A stretch of 64,000 nt of DNA, from the NCBI GenBank assembly GCA_003278465.1, contig QCFC01000007.1:1-64000 (forward strand), written 5' to 3'. The first letter of the stretch is position 1. Each line of letters begins with the position of its first letter. A model generated the notes under the pieces. It was not told the origin of the DNA. It saw only the letters and a list, made by a program, of their open reading frames with translations, and made no database searches. The position numbers and the translations under genes are program-made. The DNA comes from Prochlorococcus sp. AG-363-B04. Its GTDB lineage: Bacteria; Cyanobacteriota; Cyanobacteriia; PCC-6307; Cyanobiaceae. Of this stretch, positions 17,830 through 25,993 are shown piece by piece.

Positions 17830-18963
17830 TTACTTAAAAAGACCCTTGTAAAAAGATTCAGTTTTTGTTGAAGCCTCTTCCCAACTATATTGATTAAGAA
17901 CTATATCTCGCAAACGACCAACTCTGTCTATATTTTTACCACTTTCCCAAGCCTCTTTTACTGCCAAAAGAATGCTGTCAGGGTCAGATGGATCAACATA
18001 TAAAGCATTTTCCTTTAAATATTCCAATTCATGACCAAAGGTACTACCAATTACAGGTGTTCCACTCAAAGAAGCTTCCAAACTTACTAGTCCACAGGTT
18101 TCACACCAACTAGGGAGGATATGTACAGATGCAGCAGAATAAGCTGAGGCTAATAAATCAGGAGGCATGTGATCAAATATAGTTAGTTTTTCTCCTGAAA
18201 TAGCCTGACAAAATTCAGCATATTTAGGCCAATTAGACGAACTACCTATAAAAACAATAGGTATTTGTGTATTCCGCAAGGCCCAACAAAGCATTGCTTG
18301 ATTCTTAGCAGGCTCAATGCGTCCAGCTTGCAATATAAAAGGATATTTTATCCCAGTAAATTCTCTAAATTTTCTGGGATCTGAATTTAAGAATATTTTC
18401 GGATCGACTCCATAGTTAGCAACACTAAAATTATTTTTGTTCCACCGTAGATCATTACGTATTGCCTGCAATTCTAGCCAACTGTTAGGTAACAAACCTG
18501 TGACTTCATCTAATAGTCTGGATATTTTATTGAATTTAAACTTTGAATTAAGTTCTCTACTATTGTAACCAAATTGTTTTTTATCTATTTCCAATATATA
18601 TTCTCTATTCTTAAATAATTCAAAAGCTAAAGATGCCTTAGGATCTTTATTAACAGCTAATTTTAGGACCTTTAGACTTGCTCTGCTCCCCCAAAATGCA
18701 TTTGATAAGGAAATCCATATTGGAGAAACGACAATCTTTATATCTGCTGCTTTACATGCTTCTATTTGCGATTTAAATGAATCTATTTGACGACAATTAA
18801 ATATATGTACTAAATCAAAACCACTAACATCAGGTTTGTTTTGGTATGCGCCTAAGACTTTATGGCCCCTTTTACTTAAAATAACTCCTATCTTTTCAAG
18901 TTGAAGACTATCTCCACCTTTGTATTTAGATGAATCTGCATGATTCACCAATAATATTTTCAT
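17830..18963 (-). CDS. Group 1 (GT4-like) glycosyltransferase
   Basis: A 377-residue two-domain GT-B enzyme. The N-terminal domain starts MKILLVNHADSSKYKGGDS, a typical family start. The C-terminal domain has FILQAGRIEPAKNQAML and the sugar-nucleotide-binding part ILPSWCETCGLVSLEASLSG, an E-x7-E motif. GT4 enzymes transfer a sugar from an activated donor to lipid or polysaccharide acceptors, usually for cell-envelope sugars. No other envelope gene is adjacent, so it may act alone. Donor and acceptor are unknown. Confidence 0.85.
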   Translation of the reverse strand: MKILLVNHADSSKYKGGDSLQLEKIGVILSKRGHKVLGAYQNKPDVSGFDLVHIFNCRQIDSFKSQIEACKAADIKIVVSPIWISLSNAFWGSRASLKVLKLAVNKDPKASLAFELFKNREYILEIDKKQFGYNSRELNSKFKFNKISRLLDEVTGLLPNSWLELQAIRNDLRWNKNNFSVANYGVDPKIFLNSDPRKFREFTGIKYPFILQAGRIEPAKNQAMLCWALRNTQIPIVFIGSSSNWPKYAEFCQAISGEKLTIFDHMPPDLLASAYSAASVHILPSWCETCGLVSLEASLSGTPVIGSTFGHELEYLKENALYVDPSDPDSILLAVKEAWESGKNIDRVGRLRDIVLNQYSWEEASTKTESFYKGLFK

Positions 18964-19100
18964 TTGAATTTCTAATAGACTAAACTTAATTTAAGTATAT
19001 CTAAAACAAACTAATAGAGATACAAATAAAATAAATAACATAAATCTTGATCTAAACCTTCTCGAAGTAGTAGAATAGGTATGAAAGATGCTAATGATCA

Positions 19101-19298
19101 ATGGCCACAGCAAAAGAAAAAAAAGAAGAAGCCAAAGCACATCTCAAGCAATTACGATCCGACCTACGTGTGATGCACATGGCGGTAACAGAAGATCTAA
19201 AGCTTCCGGACCCCCTAGAAGTAAGAAGAGTTATGACTAATATGGAAAAGCTACTGGAAGTAATTGATCCTAAATCTGCAAAGAAGTCTAAATCCTAA
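19101..19298 (+). CDS. Small helical protein, paralogue of 19983-20186
   Basis: A 65-residue lysine-rich protein with the motif HLKQLRSDLRVMHMAVTEDL, then EVRRVMTNMEKLLEVI. It aligns over most of its length with the protein encoded at 19983-20186 (HLRYIRQELRDLHQMLIQDG, then ELREIHAQLDALHKLL). It is probably a short coiled-coil. No function is known. It is 5 bases upstream of the next gene and probably co-transcribed. Confidence 0.6.
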   Translation: MATAKEKKEEAKAHLKQLRSDLRVMHMAVTEDLKLPDPLEVRRVMTNMEKLLEVIDPKSAKKSKS

Positions 19299-19303
19299 TT
19301 TCA

Positions 19304-19501
19304 ATGGCACTAAGAAAACTAACGACTAAAACTCGTATGAGAATAGAAGAGATAATTCATAGAATCACCATAGATAATCATGTTTCACTTAAAGAACGTA
19401 TTGAGCTAGATAAATATTCTAAACATATTCCTTTTATAAAATCTAAACTAGAGAAAGCACTAGCCTATCGAGAATGGTTTGGCACTAATAGCAAGAATTA
19501 A
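19304..19501 (+). CDS. Small basic protein, paralogue of 55478-55780
   Basis: A 65-residue protein (TKTRMRIEEIIHRITIDNHV, then SLKERIELDKYSKHIPFIKSKLEKA). The first half has the same spacing as the N-terminal half of the protein at 55478 (TRLRISDILKRIENGQPVSI, then SERIYLKKFADNDQSV). It may be the short version of that domain. Function unknown. It forms a tandem pair with the gene at 19101. Confidence 0.6.
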   Translation: MALRKLTTKTRMRIEEIIHRITIDNHVSLKERIELDKYSKHIPFIKSKLEKALAYREWFGTNSKN

Positions 19502-19598
19502 AAAACAAAGGCTTGGATACAATATGTAATGAGAATATAAATAGACCTTGCAGCATTTGTAATTATATGGATGATTACCTTGTATAAGAAAGAAACTT

Positions 19599-19811
19599 AT
19601 GAATGATGAGAACTGGCAAGAGGAGTACAAGAAATGGAAGTCTGGGCTTAAACCATTTCAAATCCATCTACTAGACGAAGGAGCACAGAGCCTTTCGCAA
19701 GCGTGGCTTCTTAATACCATGTGGTGCGACTGGAAGGAAATCAAGAAATCAAAAGAGACAGAACTACCAGCAATAAAATCATCATGGGCTAATGATCCTT
19801 GGGAGGACTAA
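19599..19811 (+). CDS. Hypothetical tryptophan-rich small protein, 70 aa
   Basis: A soluble protein with six tryptophans (NWQEEYKKWKSG, AWLLNTMWCDWKEI, SSWANDPWED) in 70 residues. No family is recognised. It starts with ATG and is well spaced from its neighbours. Confidence 0.55.
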   Translation: MNDENWQEEYKKWKSGLKPFQIHLLDEGAQSLSQAWLLNTMWCDWKEIKKSKETELPAIKSSWANDPWED

Positions 19812-19982
19812 GACCCCATTCCTGTCAAAAGCAAGTGATCAAATACTATTTCCCTAATATAATGCTTTCCAAGTAATTAAATATTTACACTTACAAATAA
19901 ACACTATATTAATAATAAGATTATTTTTATTCTTGATTTTATAAGAAGAAAACAAATGGATTAAAAAAGAAGAGGAGAAAAT

Positions 19983-20186
19983 CTAATCATCAAACTCTGG
20001 TTTAGGTTTTTTCTTCTTCTTCTCAGAAAGAAGCTTGTGTAGAGCATCCAATTGTGCATGAATCTCCCTAAGCTCTGTCACTTCAGGAAGTAAACCATCC
20101 TGAATGAGCATCTGGTGGAGATCCCTGAGCTCCTGACGGATATATCTCAAATGGGAGAGCACCTCCTCCCTTTTACTTGTTGACAT
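19983..20186 (-). CDS. Small helical protein, paralogue of 19101-19298
   Basis: A 67-residue protein of helical, coiled-coil-like sequence (LSHLRYIRQELRDLHQMLIQ), ending in a lysine run (SEKKKKKPKPEFDD). See the paralogue at 19101 for the shared pattern. It lies on the opposite strand about 680 bases away. Function unknown. Confidence 0.6.
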   Translation of the reverse strand: MSTSKREEVLSHLRYIRQELRDLHQMLIQDGLLPEVTELREIHAQLDALHKLLSEKKKKKPKPEFDD

Positions 20187-20628
20187 TAATAATTTGGAAA
20201 ATTGACCAGTTAGCTACTAGCTACAAAAAAGTACTGAGTAGCAATGAAATCTTCATCTGCTATTTAGATGAGGACTAGTACTCCTAAGACTACATCAAGC
20301 CAGCTCACCGCTCATAATAAAGTAGATAATCACCTAGAAGATAGTCCTCTGGAAACTCTTGGGAACCAGTACCTATAAGATCACTAAGTAAATTCATAAG
20401 GTTTAATTATCAATAAAGGCACATATTTATTGTTTCAAGTAAATCTAAATAGATATATTTTATATGTATATAATATTAATTAAATGATTTCTCCTATTCT
20501 AAAGTGAAAGAAGCAAGCCTTGCAATCATAGGCATTAAAGAAGTTATAATTGATACTAAACAATAAATGTCTCGCTTAGTAAATAGAATAACCATCCAGG
20601 AAAAATTTATTTGCTGACCTATGAACTA

Positions 20629-20826
20629 ATGCTGAGAAAATTCATGTCCGCATCTATAGACATGGCTTATACCCAACCACCTGAAATCAACGCACACTAG
20701 GGCTATTGCTTGGATGTTTTTAGCTATGGGTTGAATGAGGTGGAGCTTAAGGTCAAAGGAATTGAGCGGGGAGAAATTAAACTATCTTCTGTTTGCCAGA
20801 AAGGACACAGGGATAGCAAGAAATAG
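20629..20826 (+). pseudogene. Possible broken small gene (in-frame TAG)
   Basis: ATG 20629 reads MLRKFMSASIDMAYTQPPEI, stops at TAG 20698-20700, then continues in the same frame as GYCLDVFSYGLNEVELKV and on to TAG 20824-20826. Both halves look protein-like and join without a frameshift, so this may be a 65-codon gene killed by one stop codon. I do not recognise a family. Either half could also be chance. Confidence 0.35.
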
Positions 20827-20906
20827 CCGACGGTAATCCGTTAACAGAACTTACCTAAGGGATGCCGACGATGTTGTAAAATTTAAATAAGCATTTATTC
20901 CTATCT

Positions 20907-21011
20907 ATGGAGCTAAACCCTTTCAGGCCATTCATGCAACTAGGCGAGCAGCAAAAGAAGGCCATAGCCTCAGTATTCACAATTCTTGGAACAATTAATC
21001 TCTTGACCTGA
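20907..21011 (+). CDS. Possible peptide of 34 residues
   Basis: ATG 20907 opens a frame reading MELNPFRPFMQLGEQQKKAI, then ASVFTILGT, ending at TGA 21009-21011. It has an amphipathic end like some small membrane-associated peptides. Short length makes chance occurrence plausible. Confidence 0.3.
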   Translation: MELNPFRPFMQLGEQQKKAIASVFTILGTINLLT

Positions 21012-21468
21012 TCAGTATTCAAGACTGACCTGGTAGACGGTAGTTTAATAAGCGGCCACAGGTTGCTAGGGCATTGACAAGTGTTCTTGTCCATCTTTTG
21101 CGAGGATTTGTGGATTGCATAAGATTTGATTGAACGACTTATTTAGTACTAGCCATTCGTACCAGATAGACATCCCTTAGCAATCAATTGAAAAGATATG
21201 AACTGTATCTCTCTACGTACCTAACATGGTTTCCATTAGAAGGAATATTCAAGTAAATGTACTACTTGCATGCGAACAGTTACCAATACCTATAGTACAT
21301 ATGAATTGACAGCCTCTGTTGAGGTAATGAGAATGGACACTTAAGAGGATATTCATAGCAAAATAACAACATAAAGATTAATTATTATTATCTTGTAAAT
21401 CATTATAGAAAGCATGTTAAATTTGAGAAGAATAAGATTTCTATGGCAGAATGCACAATAGAATATTA

Positions 21469-21957
21469 ATGGATATTACTATTGAAGATTATTTAACTGA
21501 ACGACATGCAAATACCATTAGGAAAACCCTGCAAAATCATTCCACTTATTCATGGTCAACTCAACTACCTGTATTTCTCTTGAATCGATGCTGGCTAAAA
21601 CTAGAAAAAATTAGTATTGCTGAGCTCTCTGGACGTTTACCACCGGATAATTCTGAAGAGGCTCCAGAACTTGTTTTCTATCAAAATCTAATCAAAAATG
21701 GGCACAATCCGATATTAGCTTTACATGAAAGCTGGGATCAATTTGGAATTGAAGAATTTCACAGGGCATTAAGAATTTACTGGGCCAGAAGAGAAGCAGG
21801 TAATAACGGATGGACATTCAAGAAATACATTAAATTAATTACCACCTATAGAAGAAATATTAAAGATTCAATTATTTCTGCTCCTGTACTTGTCCTAGCG
21901 AGAGATAGCAAAGGGGAAGGACATAGAATTACATGGTTTAAGCTCTTAAACAGATAG
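21469..21957 (+). CDS. Hypothetical soluble protein, 162 aa
   Basis: From ATG 21469 (MDITIEDYLTERHANTIRKT) the protein is 162 residues, well mixed in composition, with several tryptophans (WSTQLPVFLLNRCWLKLEKI; ESWDQFGIEEFHRALRIYWA). The frame is open 6 codons further up to 21451. No family is recognised. Confidence 0.6.
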   Translation: MDITIEDYLTERHANTIRKTLQNHSTYSWSTQLPVFLLNRCWLKLEKISIAELSGRLPPDNSEEAPELVFYQNLIKNGHNPILALHESWDQFGIEEFHRALRIYWARREAGNNGWTFKKYIKLITTYRRNIKDSIISAPVLVLARDSKGEGHRITWFKLLNR

Positions 21958-22336
21958 TAGCCTCAAAAAAACATGCATAAATAGTATCAGCAAATAAAAT
22001 CACGGCTTAGAACTTGTAATTCTCTATCACTGATAGCTAGAAAATGAAACCAAGTTGCTTCTATCAAATAAATGAGATTCAAGCATCTAAATCAATGAAT
22101 CGAGAGACTCTAATGCTGGGAAACATAAACACTATTAACAATGTACATCTACCTAAATCAGATATAGAAGAGATAAGAGACAAATAACACCATCAATGCA
22201 ACTGTAAATAATACAAGCTTAGAAAGCATAAGAAAGAAGTATATGTAATATGCTTAGTTACAAATTCTTGACTGGTTGGGAATTTGGCTTAAGTTATTAA
22301 TTCTATATAAAGAAAACTAATCTTCATCAATAATTT
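21958..22336. other. Gap of about 380 bases with one small frame
   Basis: Apart from the 47-codon frame at 22044-22187, nothing recognisable is seen here. The sequence is AT-rich. Confidence 0.4.
22044..22187 (+). CDS. Possible small protein, 47 aa
   Basis: ATG 22044 opens a 47-codon frame (MKPSCFYQINEIQASKSMNR, ending HLPKSDIEEIRDK) that ends at TAA 22185-22187. The composition is balanced and polar, with no hydrophobic run, and the C-terminal end is charged. It may be real. No family is recognised. Confidence 0.35.
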   Translation: MKPSCFYQINEIQASKSMNRETLMLGNINTINNVHLPKSDIEEIRDK

Positions 22337-22936
22337 ATGTATATGAAGAATTCACCTACCTCAAAAAATAATAAGCCCTTCCTTATTGCATCTGCATTTT
22401 CTATAGCTATCTTTGGTACATATTTATACATGACGCCTTATTTCTCCATTCTTGGTTTTAAAACAGCTGTAGAAAGTAAAGATACAGAAGAGGCTAGAAA
22501 ATATATTAATTTCAAATCAGTCAGAAGAAGCCTTAAAAGTCAACTTAACGAAGCATTAACAATCAAAATAAGAAAGGAAATGGAAGAAAAGCCATTTGGG
22601 AACCTTAGAATGATATTAATATCACCAGTAATCAATACAATCGTTGATTCTACAATTGACGCGACAGTTACGCCTAATGGACTGAACACACTACTCAATC
22701 AGGGTAAGTTAACAAAAAAAAATGGATCAATCTCAAGTTCAAACGCTTCAATAAGCACACCCAAGCAAGCAAATAGAGTAAGCCTTTATTACAAATCAAT
22801 CAATCGTTTTGTACTGAAAACCTATCTACCTGATATTCAGGAACCGATGAAAATATACTGGAAAAGAAATTCAGTAATCAAATGGAGATTATCTTCTATT
22901 GACCTTCCATTCGAACTAATGAAGGCATTAGAGTAG
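22337..22936 (+). CDS. DUF2939 family protein
   Basis: A 199-residue protein of the DUF2939 family. One N-terminal membrane segment (FLIASAFSIAIFGTYLYMTP) precedes the diagnostic FKTAVESKDTEEARKYINFK region and SVRRSLKSQLNEALT. The middle and end contain mixed alpha/beta sequence. The family is widespread in proteobacteria and cyanobacteria, with no described role; it is predicted to be anchored and face the periplasm. A second ATG two codons on is an alternative start. Confidence 0.75.
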   Translation: MYMKNSPTSKNNKPFLIASAFSIAIFGTYLYMTPYFSILGFKTAVESKDTEEARKYINFKSVRRSLKSQLNEALTIKIRKEMEEKPFGNLRMILISPVINTIVDSTIDATVTPNGLNTLLNQGKLTKKNGSISSSNASISTPKQANRVSLYYKSINRFVLKTYLPDIQEPMKIYWKRNSVIKWRLSSIDLPFELMKALE

Positions 22937-22961
22937 TTGCAGATATAATCTAAATAAGTAA

Positions 22962-23294
22962 TTAACAAGAATTAGATAATCGTTTCCATCTGACAAGATT
23001 TGACTTTATATTATCTATCCCTATATCTGAACCGAATGCATCTAAGGCATTAATCAAAGCTTCAGATGCGAGAATTCCATATCTACTAGCTTCCTTTTGT
23101 TTGGTGCATGCTAATTGTTTATTTCCATCCTTTAATGCATTTTCAGCATCTAATAGAATTTTGGTTGCAATATTTTGATTGCGTTTGAATTCGTCCATAT
23201 ATAGAGGATAGTTTAATGTTAAATCTTCTGATGCATAAGATGTGTCTACAAGAATAATTGATAAGAATAATGCCAACAATATTGTTTTTATCAT
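22962..23294 (-). CDS. Small exported protein with two cysteines
   Basis: A 110-residue protein with a clear signal peptide (TILLALFLSIILVDTSYA, then SEDLTL). The mature part is helical (NQNIATKILLDAENALKDGN; KQLACTKQKEASRYG) and has cysteines at KQLAC and at the end (LSNSC). It is predicted to be periplasmic. A Fur-box-like sequence lies about 54-72 bases upstream of its start. Function unknown. Confidence 0.6.
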   Translation of the reverse strand: MIKTILLALFLSIILVDTSYASEDLTLNYPLYMDEFKRNQNIATKILLDAENALKDGNKQLACTKQKEASRYGILASEALINALDAFGSDIGIDNIKSNLVRWKRLSNSC

Positions 23295-23347
23295 ATGAAG
23301 TGAATGTATATTTATTATTCTATATAAATAGAACCATAAGACGAACG

Positions 23348-23366
23348 ATTAATGATAATTATTATC
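23348..23366. promoter_or_regulatory. Possible Fur box upstream of the 110-aa exported protein
   Basis: The 19-mer matches the classical Fur consensus GATAATGATAATCATTATC at 16 of 19 positions; only the first two bases and one base of the right half differ. It sits between two minus-strand genes, upstream of the gene that starts at 23294. AT-rich background raises the chance of accidental matches. Confidence 0.4.
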
Positions 23367-23378
23367 TATAGAGAAATT

Positions 23379-23525
23379 TCAATTATTGATAGTACTAGGA
23401 GTGGAGGGGATTTCTTGCATCAAAGGTTTTAAAGCTGCTTCTAGCTCCTGTTCATTCTTAAAGCCAAAAACTTCATATGGCTCATTTCCAAGTGATTGAA
23501 TCTGGGTTTCCAATGTAATGTTCAT
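23379..23525 (-). CDS. Small protein, 48 aa
   Basis: ATG (23525-23523) opens a 48-codon frame with a clearly protein-like sequence (MNITLETQIQSLGNEPYEVF; GFKNEQELEAALKPLMQEI). It resembles a short helical soluble protein. No family is recognised. It stops 13 bases downstream of the Fur-like site. Confidence 0.5.
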   Translation of the reverse strand: MNITLETQIQSLGNEPYEVFGFKNEQELEAALKPLMQEIPSTPSTINN

Positions 23526-23932
23526 TAGTTTATTATTAATATAATGAATTCCAAGAGAAAGCCAAGCCTATATCAGGGTATGGATACAGGAAGGAATTTG
23601 ACTCAGACTCATGCAAACGATGCAAAACTCAACCAAAAATCAAGTCTAGGCGAATAATGTCACGAACCTATAATACTCGAATAAATTAGATGACGTTATA
23701 AAAAAACAAATTAAAAGGCAATTAATAAATCCTCATCTACTACTCAAATCACAATGTATAAAAATTGAGAATTCATCTTACTTTTATCAAGAGTATTTAA
23801 GTAGTTGTTTAAATCAAACAGATATAATCAGACCTTAAGGACTAATGAATTAACTTAAAGCAAAAGTTAGAGCAAAATTTTCCTACTAACAAGATTATGT
23901 AAACCTAATTTATAAATTTGCATAATGTTAGT
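23526..23932. other. Gap of about 400 bases
   Basis: No good frame, hairpin or RNA gene is visible. A 25-codon frame near 23580 is not supported. Confidence 0.4.
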
Positions 23933-24040
23933 TTATCCTAAGCCTGAGGGCAAAAATCGGAGGATTATAAAACCTACTCCAGCGGCAAAAACAGCAGAAA
24001 TCGCAATAGCAACCAATGCAGAGGGCATTCCAGGTCCCAT
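23933..24040 (-). CDS. Very small membrane protein, 35 aa
   Basis: ATG (24040-24038) opens a 35-residue frame starting MGPGMPSALVAIAISAVFAA. It is one clean hydrophobic span (ending FIILRFLPSGLG) with a glycine-proline start. The pattern fits a small photosynthetic-membrane subunit, but no named one matches. Function unknown. Confidence 0.5.
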   Translation of the reverse strand: MGPGMPSALVAIAISAVFAAGVGFIILRFLPSGLG

Positions 24041-24410
24041 GTCTATCAATTAATTAATTATGAATAAATTATAGTAGTTTTTTTCAGCTTCCGTGAATAC
24101 CCTTGTGAATCGCTTGAGTTTCCCCCAAAGTCTTGGGAAATAGAGATTCTAAGCCAATGAAAATCTAAATAAAAAACCATTTTAATGCCATTAGAAAAAA
24201 ATATTCAAGTAAAAAATATAACCAATTACAATATGCTAAAGAAATGGAATTTCTATATGCTCACTAAGATCCAATAGCACCAATTTCTATTGGCCAGAAA
24301 TTGTTGGTTTTATACGCCCTTGGTAAAGTTGGCTGATTTCCCGTCAATCGAAATATTTGCTCATTGCTCAGAGGCATTAATTGGATAAAAAGGTCTAGTC
24401 GCTACCTCTC
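24041..24410. other. Gap of about 370 bases
   Basis: Nothing recognisable is seen in this AT-rich stretch, which lies between a minus-strand peptide gene and the plus-strand small gene at 24411. Confidence 0.4.
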
Positions 24411-24569
24411 ATGAACCGAGCTCAACTAATTGCTCCCGCTCTTGCTAAAGGAATCGCGGAGGTAAGAATCATCGAAAGGGAATGGGGCATCGAAAGGTGT
24501 TACAAATCGCGAGATGGGAAAGAGCAATGCATCCCCGCTGCATTCGATACATGGCAATTCAGCAGCTAA
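24411..24569 (+). CDS. Small hypothetical protein, 52 aa
   Basis: ATG 24411 opens a 52-residue frame reading MNRAQLIAPALAKGIAEVRI, then WGIERCYKSRDGKEQCIPAA. Its composition and the paired cysteines are protein-like, and similar short proteins occur in marine picocyanobacteria. An opposite-strand frame (24426-24620) is less convincing and is treated as a shadow. Confidence 0.55.
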   Translation: MNRAQLIAPALAKGIAEVRIIEREWGIERCYKSRDGKEQCIPAAFDTWQFSS

Positions 24570-25013
24570 GAGCAAAAAATCCTGAATCAATGGATTACAA
24601 ATTAAATAGATTCTGATCATATCGGCTCTGGATTTCTACCTAGCAAACGACTCTTACTCTGCATATAAAGACTAAGGCCACACAAAGACCAGTAATAAAG
24701 CTGATGACGAATATATAAAAGAGCTACGAGCTGACCACCTACTTAATTGGCCATCCAAAGATCCTCTGAGGTTATGCAAGAGAAGTTTTTGAATTAAATG
24801 GGAAAGTTTCGTGACTAATCAGGATCCAAGCAGACATCAATGTTTTGAAGAATAGACTCACAGCTATAACCACTACTTGTGGACTACTGAATTAGAAGGT
24901 GGAAAAAGTCATCTGCTTTGAATAAAAATCTGAGTTTCTTTTCCAAGGCATTAAATACTTGTCAATGTTATAAGTTTTTACTATGATGAACAAGTATCTC
25001 AAACTTATTGGCC
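24570..25013. other. Gap upstream of the cyAbrB gene
   Basis: This 440-base gap includes a run of sense codons with one in-frame stop (24622-24792; pieces DFYLANDSYSAYKD and then DDEYIKELRADHLLNWPSKD) that could be a decayed small gene. No other feature is visible. The promoter of the downstream regulator gene must lie within it. Confidence 0.35.
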
Positions 25014-25370
25014 ATGCTAACTGGTAAAGATTTACTAGCCAAAGTGAAAGAACTTGGTGATGTAAGTAAATCAGACTTGGTTAAGTCCTGCGGCTATGTA
25101 TCTAAAAAGAAAGACGGTAGTGATCGTCTCAACTTCACTGCCTTCTATGAAGCACTACTAGAAGCCAAAGGTGTAAACCTTGCTTCAGATGCAACTGCCG
25201 GCATTGGAAAAGGTGGCAGAAAGCTTAGCTATGTAGCAACCGTTCAAGGCAATGGAAATCTTCTGATCGGTAAGGCTTACACCGCCCTACTTGATCTAAA
25301 GCCTGGGGACAACTTTGAAATAAAAATGGGACGGAAAGGATTCCGCCTTGTTCCAGAAGGTGAAGATTAA
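25014..25370 (+). CDS. cyAbrB-type transcriptional regulator
   Basis: A 118-residue protein of the cyanobacterial AbrB family. The N-terminal region reads MLTGKDLLAKVKELGDVSKS, then GYVSKKKDGSDRLNFTAFYE, the family's conserved block. The C-terminal half has the AbrB-like DNA-binding fold (LKPGDNFEIKMGRKGFRLVP). cyAbrB proteins act as global regulators of carbon and nitrogen genes in cyanobacteria. I cannot tell the two cyAbrB types apart. ATG 25014 is chosen; an in-frame TTG lies 6 bases upstream. A strong terminator hairpin follows the stop. Confidence 0.9.
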   Translation: MLTGKDLLAKVKELGDVSKSDLVKSCGYVSKKKDGSDRLNFTAFYEALLEAKGVNLASDATAGIGKGGRKLSYVATVQGNGNLLIGKAYTALLDLKPGDNFEIKMGRKGFRLVPEGED

Positions 25371-25438
25371 AACCAAATTATTTTCACCCAATAACTAACT
25401 TCACCTAAAGGTTTAGTCTTCAACTCAATCTTTTGCTC

Positions 25439-25475
25439 AATAGTCGACAAGCCTCTGCTTGTTGACTATTTTTTT
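25439..25475 (+). terminator. Intrinsic terminator after the cyAbrB gene
   Basis: AATAGTCGACAAGC (25439-25452) and GCTTGTTGACTATT (25457-25470) form a 14-bp stem with one G-U pair and a 4-base loop. Five T (25471-25475) follow. The layout is a classical intrinsic terminator for the cyAbrB transcript. Confidence 0.85.
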
Positions 25476-25724
25476 ATATGTCATTCACTGACACACTGCT
25501 CAAAGTTCCCACTCAAGCAAACTTGCTGCCCTCCGACAAAACACATCCTTCTAAAGCTGCCCTATAGGGATGATCTACTAACTGATCATTGGAAAGTTTT
25601 GAAATGAATCGACCGCGAAGTAAGCAAGAGATTTAATTAGTGCAGCTTGCTATTCCTAAAATTTCTACTCAAGCAGGTAATTTTTCAACCAATATCCAAC
25701 GTTAGTTCTGATTTTGCATTGTGA
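25476..25724. other. Gap between the cyAbrB terminator and the RNA candidate
   Basis: A 29-codon frame (ATG 25478 to TAG 25565) is the longest and lacks support. Nothing else is visible. Confidence 0.35.
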
Positions 25725-25950
25725 AGTCTCTCTTGTTTATTCACACCTAAAACTAGACCCGACTGCACCGGGCATAACCCTTGTGGTGCAGTCAGTTACG
25801 CCTAGCCAACCACCTTGCCGTGCAACCCCAGTAGCATCGACCTGGAAGATCCAGAGGGGGAAACAAAGTGGGGATATCGTTTCCGATAATTAAATCGGTA
25901 TACGTCACCGTCACGACAGTCTCCCCAAGTCGAAAGAGAGTCAGATCAGA
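25725..25950 (-). ncRNA. Structured RNA candidate, possibly 6S RNA
   Basis: The stretch has no good protein frame and is richer in G and C than its surroundings. It contains a perfect 9-bp stem (GACTGCACC 25761-25769 with GGTGCAGTC 25785-25793) holding an inner GGG/CCC stem, and a hairpin CCGAT/ATCGG on the minus strand near 25890. A possible closing stem pairs AAGAGAG-type sequence near 25730 with CTCTCTT near 25935. It lies just downstream of purK on the same strand. My recollection is that cyanobacterial 6S RNA genes are linked to purK, which suggests this identity. The ends are approximate, and other structured RNAs are possible. Confidence 0.45.
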
Positions 25951-25993
25951 GCACTAGTAAAAGGCTTCACCAACAAAGGAGTTCTTTTCTAAT

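Larger units (their letters stand above)
20187..21468. other. Long gap with degraded frames
   Basis: This 1.3-kb stretch has no convincing intact gene. The best leads, listed separately, are a frame interrupted by a TAG (20629-20826) and a 34-codon frame (20907-21011). A minus-strand frame (20855-21094) covers the latter but is cysteine-, proline- and serine-rich with no protein-like pattern. Confidence 0.5.

Noticed and set aside
20855..21094. Minus-strand frame of 79 codons
   Set aside because: Rich in Cys, Pro and Ser with no regular pattern; a plus-strand 34-codon frame in the same DNA looks better.
24426..24620. Minus-strand frame of 64 codons
   Set aside because: Covers the more protein-like plus-strand gene at 24411-24569; treated as its shadow.
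25725..25950. Idea that the RNA candidate is tmRNA, SRP RNA or RNase P RNA
   Set aside because: No tRNA-like end or tag codons of tmRNA, no SRP loop GGAAG-type motif and no RNase P core sequences were seen.
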